Source: Zygnema cylindricum
Taxonomy: Eukaryota > Streptophyta > Zygnematophyceae > Zygnematales > Zygnemataceae
NCBI GenBank assembly: GCA_037447655.1
Contig: JBBHKE010002394.1
Location: forward strand, 25,176-89,054
Reading direction: 5' to 3'
Length of the DNA stretch: 63,879 nt
Position 1 is the first letter of the stretch. Each line of letters begins with the position of its first letter. The notes under the pieces were generated by a model. The model was not told the origin of the DNA, did no database searches, and worked only from the letters and a program-made list of their open reading frames with translations. The position numbers and the translations under genes are program-made. Shown here piece after piece: positions 35,901-47,900 of this stretch.

Positions 35901-38900
35901 GTCCACCAAGTATGCGTGGGTGGATTATGATAGTACACGTCAAGTTTTCAGAGTATACCTCAACAATCAGATTTCAAAGCCGACAACGCCATTGCTTACT
36001 TACAGCAAATCCCTTTGCGAGTTGCTGAGGCCATCTGCCTGTGCCACATGCCAAACAGTTACTAGGGCATACGTTGGATTCTCGGCTGGTACCGGTGGTT
36101 GTGTTGACACTCATGAGATTCGCAGTTGGAAATTTGGCAGCAGTTTTCCAGGTATTCTGTTAAAACCTTACTGAAGAATGTTGTTAGTTTTTTATGTATC
36201 ATCCATTTTTGTTAAATGTTAGTGTATGTGACAAATCTCAGTAAAGCTTAAAACTAGGTAGATTTTGAAGACCTCCACATGCGGATGAAATTGGGATAAC
36301 CTAGTTTTAAGGGGTTTTTTGTCATTGTTTCCAGCCGTTTTCCCGCCTCCAACTCGACACCTTCCTCCACCACCACCTCGACGTCCTCCTCCATCTCCCC
36401 CAAGACCACCTCCTCGAGCCCCACCTGCACCATCCGGTTGGTGGTCAATTTCTTGCCTTGCCGTAATGCATACTAAGTTTGTAAGGCTGTAGTAAGGCTT
36501 TGATTGTGATTTTGTCGCTGTCACGCTATCTAGAATTCAGAGTGACTTGTAGTCTCTTTTATTTTTTAACTCCTCTAAAACTTAGAGTGTGAGTCTCACT
36601 AGCATGAATAAAGCAAACCCGATGGTTGAGTAGAGAGAGATTTTTTTACTGTTTATACTATGAGATTGGGGAGAGCAAATAAAGCTTTAAGGAAATCTCC
36701 CAGACTTCTATCCTTCTTTTTTTTTCTCTTTTGTTGTTATCCAATTAATTTCCAGACAAAGATGCATAAATTCTTCAAACCCTACTTGTAACTCAACCAA
36801 CAATTACCGAGTATTGTATGGACGGGTGCAGTTATGGAGGAAGGGAGGGAGGGAGGGAGGGAGAGGGAGAGTAAGAGGGAGAGAGGGAGATGGAAACGGA
36901 GGAAAAAAAGAGAGAGAGGGAAAGAGGGAAGATAGAGAGCAAAAGGGAGAGAATCTGTTGTTGGATCTTCGATAGGGTGTGTAATTGGGTAAATAGCTGT
37001 GAAATACCATTTATCGTAGAGATTATCTTGTACTTATCCATTTTCCTTTTTGTTTTGTATGGTTGACAAATGTAACTCATCAGATAACACGACATTCACA
37101 TTTACGCAATTTGATGATCCGAAAAAGCTTATCCTTTATGGATCATCTCGACTTATTTCCTCCCAACTTCAAGTTACATATGGTGGCTACCAAGGTGGAC
37201 GAGCATTGTTCACGAATTCGGTCCCTCTTCTCCGAAATAATCGCACTAATGTGTGCGAAGCAGCTTCATTTAATGTGCAATTCTCTTTCCGCATCTACAA
37301 CGACAACAAAACGTGCCATGGCGATGGCTTTGCCTTCACCTTCCTTGCTTCAAACATAGACTTTTCTAAATTGGGAGGGTATGGTGGTTCATTGGCACTG
37401 CAGTATACAGGTCAACCTCTTGTGGGTAGTGTTAGCATTGTTTTTGACACTTATATAAATCCTGGTGAACCTAATGGACGATACGTGGGCATACGTGAAA
37501 ACTTTGCTGGTATCCCAGTGATATCCAACAGAACAACTATTTTGGATGATTTCAGTCCGTCCATCAAGTATGCATGGGTGGATTACGATGGTGCACGCCA
37601 GATTTTGCAAGTGTACCTCAACACTGAGAATGCTAAGCCAGCGACGCCTTTGCTTACATACAAAAAATCCCTTTGCGAGTTGCTGAGGCCATCTGCCTGT
37701 GCCGCATGCCAAACCGTTACTAGGGCATACATTGGATTCGCAGCTGGAACTGGCGGTTGTGTCGACACTCATGAGATTCAAAGTTGGGCTTTGACAGCAG
37801 TTTTACAGGTATGTATTCAAGTCACATTGAAGTATGTGATTAGCTTCCTAGTCCTTCTATGCTGAACTTAATCACATAAATGGTTGGTAAACTAATCTTA
37901 AGTTTTGTTGTAAGATCTTAAAGGTCACTTATACTCGGCTCGCATGAACTTGAAGTTGTATATCAAAGCAATTCCCTCTTATAAGCTTATCTTTAGTGGA
38001 AAAAAATCAACCAAGCAAAGCAAAGTAACGTAATATGATTCAATCATTCACGCAACAATGGATGTGAAGTTGTTTTCCACATGAAATGATCAATTTTGAT
38101 TTATATTTTTGTAAAAATATTGCAAATTTTTCCACACTTGTGTATCTTGCTTGCTTTTACCAGTAGTAAAGATTTTTTCTCAAAAGCCATTAGGATTTTT
38201 TTTTTGATAGTTGTACTTTTTGACAGCAGTAAAAGCGTCGACGTTCTATTATATGTAATGTAAATCAAACATAGGTGTCAAGGGTGAAAGAGTGAAAACA
38301 TAGGAAAGTTAAATTCTTGGTTCTGGTAATCAACTGATTGTTGGATTGTGTCTCTAATGACCAGAATTTAAGTAGTAAAGTTCACCTCTAAATCCTTCCA
38401 TGCACAAGCTGGGTAATGGTGCCAAATGTATTTTTCCCGATTAGAAGTCACATTGAAGATTAACACTTGTGCACAATTTCTTAGAACCTGTTTTCGTGCT
38501 ATTTTTGTTCATAAATAACCTACGAACATGAATTTGGTTAAGTATTTATCGAGCCTTGGCATTTGGCTTGGTATTTGACACTTTCTCCTTTTGGTATGGC
38601 AGTGTATGGTCTTGGTCTAGATGATGCACAACCGCCGACTACTGCAGGCTTTAGTCCTTATTTCGTTCATGCGAGCACCGGGTATTTGTGGAGGTTTAAG
38701 CCTATATGGACCATAAAAACAGAATGGAGTTGGAAGACTGACCTACCACCAGTGAAGGACCAAGGCGCCTGTAGTAAGTACAATGCTTCTAAACTATTTG
38801 CAATTGAGTCAGCCTAAAAGAGGAGAGTAATACTTTTTGTTTTGTATCGGTATTCGCCAGTCCAGATCATGTTGTATTATTTTTGTTTTATTTTTAAAAC

Positions 38901-41900
38901 TTTGCCCAGTCAAAAAACCAAACTAAAAAAACTAACACTAACACGGCTGATCTGTCGATTCGCACAATCTATTTTAGCATTCCCCCTCTCACTGTGGGAA
39001 TACTTACACCTTGTCAAAACAGACCAACTTTGGTCTCACTCTAAGAATGACATCATTGGCAAGCATGACAGTTTCCTCCGCAACTTTAGGCATAAAAATG
39101 AACTCCAACTTCTTACTATTCAGTAGGTCCATAGCAAAATGCCATTAAAAGTGTTTTATCCGCGAACGAAACAAGAGATTTTTTACCGCCAACGCCATAA
39201 AACTGTTAAACTGTGAACAATTCCTAGCTCCCCCAATGTCTCCTTAGCCTTTGCAGCATCGCTAGCCGCCATGTACCAGACCTCTGTAGAACTCAATGAC
39301 ATTTTTTTGCTTGGAGCCTGGAACTACACGAGGTTGACGCTCCACCAAAAAGAAATGCATAGCCTAAAGTTAGCTTTCTGGAATTGAAAGCTCCACCCAG
39401 TATACATCACACTAGTTGTAGCATTCAATGTTCCTCTTGACTAAAAAAAATAACCCAATACTCAAAAGTACCAACTAGGTAACGGAAGATTCGCTTAAAG
39501 AATTCATAATGAATCTTTTTTGGGACCTGGCAATATCCATTGACAATGGGGACTGCAATATAAATATCTGGCCGGTTCCAGTCCCATATACATGAGGCAA
39601 CCAATTGCCTCCTTCTAAAGGACGTCCACTATCTCTAGGACATCCATAGTGTCTAGATTCTTTGACTTGATCTATTGCACTTTCGGGTCCAAAGGCATTG
39701 AAAGTGGTCTTGCATCCATCATCTATGATCACGTCAGCACCTCCTTACAGTGTTGTTTCCCACTCGAGAGGATGTTCCATAACACATCACGGGTCACCTC
39801 AATCCCCAAAATACTTCATTTCGCCAATATGAGTCACTTTGAAATGTTGACATAAATAATTTTCAATTCCTTGATTCTGCCCAAACTATCACGTACCCTA
39901 ACTTAATACTCCATGTAAATTGAGAAGAGAAGTCTATCTTCCTTGTTACCTTTTTCATAAACTCCGGAAACCGAAGCAAGCCTTACGAACCTAAACTCCG
40001 TAAGAACTCAATGTAGCCGCAGGTACCATGTCCATGGTGCTTGCTTTAATACATCCAATGGATTTTGTAACCACAACGTCCGGTCTGGATTTGTTGTCAC
40101 ACCTTCTACATCTCTCGTATAGTCCTCCACGAGGTCACCATTCAGAAAAGTTGTCACATCCTCCATCTGATGGAGATAATTTTTAGCGACTGCTACCAAG
40201 GCCACAATAATCCTTAGCAAATCAAATGACCACGGGAGCAAGGGTCTCCATATTATCAACTCCATCCTTTTATTAAAGGCCTTACACATAAGTCGCGCAC
40301 TATACTTGATCACCCCGTCGGACGAATCCAATTTCGTCTTTGGTCCGTTACGTAGCTTTGATCGTTTTTTTTTTGGTAGGTAATTCTACCTCCTCAAATG
40401 TCCTATTATCAAACATTAGTACTCCTATTCGCATGCTAGTTCTGACTTTGTTTCCCAATTTCCAAATTTCTCGCTTGGGTATATGATCGCAAGTCCATAA
40501 CATCGACTTACTATTTAGTTGCTACCACAAAAAACCATTATCTTGAGCCCCAAACACAGAATTCTGGGACTAGGAGATGTCCATACCTTTTCGGTCGTAC
40601 GACAACCATAAGATTTCTTCCCCTTGGTCTCTTCACTTCCACTCAGTTATGGTAAGCTTACTTTAGGCTTTTGACCGCTGTAAATTCTCTTTGAAGATTT
40701 GGAACTCAATGAACCACGACTCTAGACCTCACTTTAAGTCTCTACTCTTTTAAAACTTCCCTTAACCAAGTCAAACTTCAATTTCCTGTTTCCTAAATAA
40801 CCATCAAAGATATGAGATCCTTGTGAAAATCCACATTTTGAGGCTCCACGACAAACTTCCCCGTCACATCAACCACACGGTACAGCCTACCCTAGTGACA
40901 GGCACTCACTAAACACAGACTACAAGAAAAACACGATTTGCCTACCCCTACCAAGACACGTTTTCATCGAAACTGAATGCACACAGCACCATGTGCGCGT
41001 TACCACGCACTTCGCACGAAACCAAACATACATTTGAACAAGACATATGAAACCGAACTAAACTGACTGATGGGAGCACGCCTGTTAAGCTGATTTGCAC
41101 GATGTATCCTAACAATTACTCCGAAACCACACGACTTAGGACGAAGAGCAGATTTTGACCAAATAAAACCTAATGATTGATTCACGATTGGCATATAAAA
41201 ATAATTTATACACACTTTGGTACTTTATTTGTTCATTCGTTTCCTGTTTGTTCCTTTTTCTATTCCCCACTATCCAACGTTTTTTTTAGTTGTGACTATA
41301 TAATACGTCTATCAATGTTGTACATGGCCGAAAAGAATTACTAGATCAAAAATTTATATTCAATGTCCTAGCATTTCTTTGTTTCATTGGTAATCTGACA
41401 GGAAAGCATCCACGATATGCCATTCCTCGTGTGCAGGAAGTTGTTGGATTTATGCGGCGATAGGCGCAATTGAAAGTGCATACTACATTGCTAATGGAGA
41501 ACAATTGACGAAACCCCCTAATTTCTCCGAGCAACAAGTGGCCAGATGCCTCAACAAGGGTTGTGATGACACCGGCTGGCCTTCAATGACTTTGAGCTTT
41601 GCAACTACAAAAAATCTCACTACGAACTTTGACATTTCAAAGCCTTGTACCACACAAATAGTAGGTCATAAACATTTATGTTTTATACGAAGTCCACCAA
41701 TTTAAATTTTCAATGAAATGAACAACTACAGGTTAAACCCACCCAATTGCATGTGATGTTGGCAAAAGCCTTCTCACGTATTGTACTTTAGCATCCGCTT
41801 TCCATTGAGTCATAACTGGCCTCAACAATTTGTTTCATGAAGTTCCGGTTTCCCTTGATACTATTGGGGCATTTTTTCCCTTCATCCCAAATCAAGACCA

Positions 41901-44900
41901 AAGACTCATAGCGAAGTCTAATGTAATTGCAACCATTTCGTCCGATACATTGCTCTTGGTGTCGTTTGCCTCATTGTTAAACATTGTAGAGCTTGTCCTA
42001 ATGATGCACATGGACGTTGGGTATGGCCAGCCTACCACTACTGTTCGCATATCACGATGGGAACACGTCAGACAATTCGGTTGGTTTGGTTTACTCCAGG
42101 CTGTCCTTCAACAGCCGGTTATAGTTTTCGTGGAGGCCAGTGGCTCCGCATTTGTCAACTACCAGCAGGTACAGAGAGCTCATCCATACAGAAATTCATA
42201 ATTGAGAGCTAAAAGCATGTCGTATGTTTATTGTGTGACAAGTAACATAAGTATATTTTGGTGCATGTAGGGCCTTTTCAACGATTCCTTGTGTTTTTCT
42301 AGTGGAGTAGACCATGCAGTGCTCCTTGTGGGCTATGAGCTCGATTTACGAGAGTTATCGCAATCGTTTTGGATTATTCGAAATTCGTGGGGAGCATCAT
42401 GGGGCGAGCAAGGCTACATGCGTATGCAAATTACGGGAGGGTTTGGGCTTTGCGGCATCAACACCCTGCCAGGACTAATTCCAGTTGTTAAAGCTTCAGG
42501 TATGTGATTTTTTTGAGGTTGAACATAGGTTAGCGATTTTAAAGCTCAAACGAGCCTATAAATTGATTTCGGCCCCTTGTTGTATTTTTCGCTTCCCTAA
42601 TGCTATACAATAATTGTCTAATGAGAGTCCATCATGACATTTGATAAAGAGAATGGTACGTAGAAAGCATCATACAGAGTAAGTACACTGTCAAACTCAA
42701 ATGGAAAAGTATTGTATCCTCCAAGAGAAACTCAATGGCTCAAACCCAAGGTGAGATTACATCGGGAGACAGTGTAACTATACGGACAACATTACTGTAT
42801 GTAATATTTGGGACTTGTTGACATCCGTTGGTACTCCGTGAGTCGCTATTAGCGTATACTTCTGCCCCTTCTTCGCTTTCTTCGCCGGCGGCCTTCCAAA
42901 AGCTTCGGCCATGGCTTCCAGCTAGGGTTTTTTTAAAATCTCTTCATGTATCCGCCGTCAAATTTGGCTTACGGGTACTTAAAAGAAAGTATTTTCAAAA
43001 GCATTTCTATTGGTGGGCAGATCACCTCCATACGCTCTTTTTCTATTAATCGATTCCCGGCCGGCTGATTTCTTTACCTTAGGCCATCTCCCGCCATATT
43101 GGCTTCAATTTCCGTGACACCAGTCAGGCAACAACAATACTACGTAAGCTCAGCTCTCTTTGGCAAGAATTATTTGCCGCCGACACCTTTCTCGGCCGGC
43201 CATGTTTCTCCTGGTTTTGCCATCCTCATAACGAGCCAAATTTGGGTAAGGTCCAAAAAGGTTTTTCGCTGACCTTCTATTAGTGGGCAACCTGGCTCCA
43301 TCCGTTCTCCTGTTTCATAATCGCTTCTGCCAATTCGGCCACTTTTTCAGGATTTTAACCATCTTTACTCACTGCAGATATTTGCGGGTATCAGAAACTT
43401 TTTTTGGCTGGCGCCGGGTTCGGCCTGGTTTTGCTTCCGGGTTCCTTTTGTACCGAGCCAATTGTGCGACAGTAATCACTTCTACACCCTGAACAAGTTT
43501 TAGCCATCTTTCATTTTTACTGCCCACCAAGCTCATGATTTTACTCTTCCACCCACCGCGCCCAATCCCAAAACTGTTTTGGCTCATCCCTTGGTTAATA
43601 GTCGCCTTCTGTGGAGTGGTCTCCTATTGGAGTTTTCAGTTTTTTCTCTTCTATGACTGTTGGAGTTCTTAGTTTTTACCTTCTTCGACTCATTATCACG
43701 TTTTCCATGGCTCCTCAAAAGCGGCGGGCGTCTCCATCCCCGTCTCCCTCTTCTTCCGATCACGTGCGACCTCGATTAGATGCTTGAGTCGAGCCCCTTA
43801 ACCCTCTCTTTCCAAACCCCTCAGTTGAGCCCCCTACCCCTCTCCTTCTAGCCCTACCACACCCTCCTATCACCGTATCCGCCTCCACGAACTCAACCAT
43901 ACTCGTCAACCCACAACCCTCACCCACTCTTAACCCTATTTCATCCCCTTCCATACAACTTCCACATTCACTTCCTCATACTAGCCTTTATCGCCCTCGT
44001 CATCGTCGGGAACAACCTCACATTCAACTTTCTACATCTCTTTCACCACTACCTCTATCACGACCCCCAATTTATCTTGGTGGTTCATTGGTATCGGATG
44101 TCGGTCCATCAAGCCAAACACCACATCCTCCATCTTCGACCCCTTTATCCCCGAACCCTTTGGTTTTGGAGATGACAACAACTCCCGTACCCAATACGGG
44201 GCCTTCTCGAGTTCCATGTCCTGGGTGCTGCAAGCTATACGCCGCGGGGGCAGGTTTTTGTTCCCCTGAACATCCTGTGCACCCTCGTGTTCGTCGTCAA
44301 CCGTCTCCGTCTAATTGGCAGTTTGTTCGACGCCGTCATGTTCTGGGGTGCTATCACTTAGGCTACCCGCGTCCGCGACTCTACAACCGTATTCCCTATC
44401 ATCTTTGAGAACCTATCCAAACAGCTTTGCGTCTGCCTTTGGAGTTATTGGCTGACGATGTTTATAATGAAGCCGCATAGCATTTACTATTCATGCTTCC
44501 GCTTTGGATTTTAATTTTGCCAACCCGAGGGGGAGCTAGTGGAGCTCGTGAGACAAGGGCTCAATGTCAACGCTTTCTGCGTGGCGATTGGGAGTCTTTA
44601 CAGCAAGAGGACACGGATCGAGTTATTGGCCTTTCTGTCTCACCTCCTCGTCGTCGCGCCCCATTACCAGATTCTACCGCTAGACTGCATCGAGCTGTCC
44701 TCCTTGGTCGTTCGGGTGAATTTTCTCGGGCCGCGCGAGCTCTTCCACCTTTCACACCGTGTCCCTCTTTTGAGGCAACTCTCCAATTTCTCAGTGACTG
44801 CGACAAGTTTGAGAGTTGGAGAGAGAAGTTAGAGATAGACTGCCTCGACTTCTATATTTCTTTTCAGACCTAGAAAATACTAATAAAACCATTAGTTTCT

Positions 44901-47900
44901 ACAGCATGCCCCTCTTGAATCGTTTGATTTGGATCATGAAGCCTTTACGAAAGCCCTCATCAAGTCCCCTCACCTTTCGGCGGGCGGTCCTTCTGGGATG
45001 GTTTATGAATTACTCCGTGATATCTTTCCTCCTGAGACCCCATCCCATGGATTCGACCTCCTCTTTAAGGTAGCATAGAGGATGGCTCGTGGTCACATTC
45101 CCCAATGTGTAGTCCCCCTTCTTTTTGCCGCTCGACTTGTGGTTGTTTCTAAGCCTGCTGGGGGGATTCGTCCAATTACTATTGGTGAAGTTTTGTACCG
45201 CTTGGTGGCTCGTGCTATTTGCATCCAACTCCAAGGAGCGTTTCACGACCATTTTTCGCCGCATCAATTTGGTGTTGCTACGAAGAGGGGTTGCGAGGCG
45301 GTTATACATGGCTTGCGAACTGTTTTGGGTCGTCATCCAGATTGGGTGGTCCTTCAAGTGGATGTGGCTAACGCTTTCAATACAATTGATTGTAATGCTA
45401 TTTTCCGCGAACTACGTCACGCACCTTCACCTATCAACCAATTGTTCCCTTTTGTTCGATCTTTTTATGCTCGGCCTAGCTCGCTACTCTATCCTCTTGG
45501 GGGTCTGTTGGGTGATGTTGCCACTTTAGAGTCCGCAACCGGCACTCGCCAAGGTGATCCCTTAGGGGCACCCCTTTTTGCTTCTGCCCGTCTTCAAGCA
45601 TTACGAGCGTCAACTACGGCTTTTCCCGGTTGTTTATTTCCTTTAGTCGCCGATGACACGCATATCGTGGGTCCGCGCGATCAGGTTTTTTTTGCTTTCT
45701 CTCATTTTGTGGACCGGCTTTATTGGATCGGGTTCTGTGTTAAACCATCAACTGCGTGGCTTGGTGCCCACGAGGTTTGCCGTCGGATTGCCCGCTCCCC
45801 AACGGTTTTCGTCTTGCATCTCACGACGAGGGTATCAAGGCTTTACGCTGCGCTATTGGTGGTTTTTCTTTTGTCAACCCGGTGGTTGAGGATGCGCTGT
45901 TGGAGGATCTTTCTCACAGCAACGTCCTCCTCAAACAGTCGGATGCACAAGTGGCACAAGCTCTCCTTTCCGCTCGTGCGCTACTACCCCCCTAACGCTC
46001 GACACCAAGTTCCACCTTTTCCTTCTCTCATGGCCGACACTAACTTCCAACTTCAACAACGCATATCTGAGCAAGTAGCCCCTGCTGATTTTGCAAACCT
46101 CTTGGAGGCGCTACCTTCTGTCAAACGTGAGGTTTCTAATATACTTCCACCTCGGCCTCAATCTAAGGGTTCTCGCAGCCCTCGGGTTGACTTTGTTTTT
46201 CTTCATGGTGCTGGGAGGACGCTTGGCGATGTGGTCCTCACTGATCTGACCGGGACACATTTCATCTCGCGCGGCTTCGCATTCAAGTGTGGCGGCTCGA
46301 GACGCGGCGGCTACAAAAGAACGAGACTACGCTCACCGAGACGCGTCGAACCAATTTGTCCCATTTTTTTGGAGATTTTTGGTTCCTTGGACAAGTCTTT
46401 TGATGACTTCCTTCGACAGTATACGCGAAGAACGTTTGAATCTCGGGGTCCAGGGAGTCCTCCATCGAGTCTATTTGTTGCGTTTTATCGTCAGCGTGTC
46501 TCAATTGCACTTCAACGTGCGTAAGTGGCGGCTCTCCTTCGACGTAGCACACTCGCGGACGATCGACGGGGCCTTCCAGACCTTCCACCAAGGGACCCGG
46601 TTCACATCCATGATCTTCGTGGTTGTGGACCTTAGTTTGCCTACGGGTAGTCTAGTCTAGGTTTTTTCATTTTGTAGGTGGTCCCGGTCTGTTATTTTTT
46701 TGTTTTCGTTCTTTGCTCTTGTTAGTTTTGTTGTCTTTCTTCTTTTTTTTTAGGCGTAGATTACTTTTTTGTGACTCTTGTAGTCTCCAAATGTTTTTTT
46801 TTTTTTTTTTTTTTTTCAGTTTTACCTCTTTGTACTTAGATGGTTTTTCCATCGCAATTTTTGCAATAAAAAATTTTCAGTTATTATCACTTTGGTTACA
46901 TCGGGTAACGCCTGTAAAGTTATGTGTCTTGATTTGAGTGGTACCATGCAAGTGAAAGTTCAGACGTTAAAATCATCAAATATATTACAAACCGACCAAT
47001 TTCATTGTGAAATCTATAGTTTCGTACTATATCGCTGTTCGAAATATGCCTTCTATGTCATTATACCTCTGAAAACTTTCTTCGTAGACGCTCTATCGGT
47101 TTTAGCGCCAGCTAACACAACCTTGTCTTTTCGAAACGAAACTCAAATCGTGGGAAACCATAAAATTGAAGGAAAGACAAAAAGAGCGTGACAAGATATC
47201 TTCCGGCAAATAATTTTTGTTGCATCTATATTTGCTTTTGGTGGATTCGCTCCACCTTGTCAGAAAGCACGTGGTTTTGGACACGTGATTTCTTTTGTTG
47301 TAGTCGGTTCGTTGCACGAGTTTATATCATCTAGGTGTTGCAATATTTTAGGTTGTGTGATGGGTGAACACTAGTGTTGGGTATCGAGGACCATTTGCCG
47401 ATATTTGATATATATATATATATATCGAATTTCAAGTACCCGATAATCGATATATCGCTTCGATATATCGAAAATCAAAATATCGCGATATATCGCCAAT
47501 ATATCGGCGATATATCGTATCGCCAATATATCGAAGCATAAAAAAAAGAAAAAAAAATTCACAAGTCACCAAAGTCACGTGCCTTCGGACAAAGTGACCG
47601 TAAAATCTTTGCCGAAAATAAATACGGTTTTTCCCTGAAAGTTAGCAGAGTGAAGGAGATTTTTGAGGTACATTGACGTGGTACACTTGCGAAGTACACG
47701 TACATAATACGCAAGTACGGATTTACATAAAAAAATGATCGATTTTCAAGTTTTTGACGATTTTAGATATTTGATCGTCAAGGAACCACTCAAATCAAAA
47801 CACGTATGTAAAAACTTGTTTACAGACGTTACACGATGTAACCGAGGCCTCTGTAATACAGAAATTTTGTAATTTTGTTGTCCGTACTATTACAGTGACC

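Noticed and set aside
35677-36174. Independent short lectin gene from the ATG at 35677
   Set aside because: That ATG arises from the frameshift inside the broken lectin exon; the residues before IDFSK do not fit the domain.
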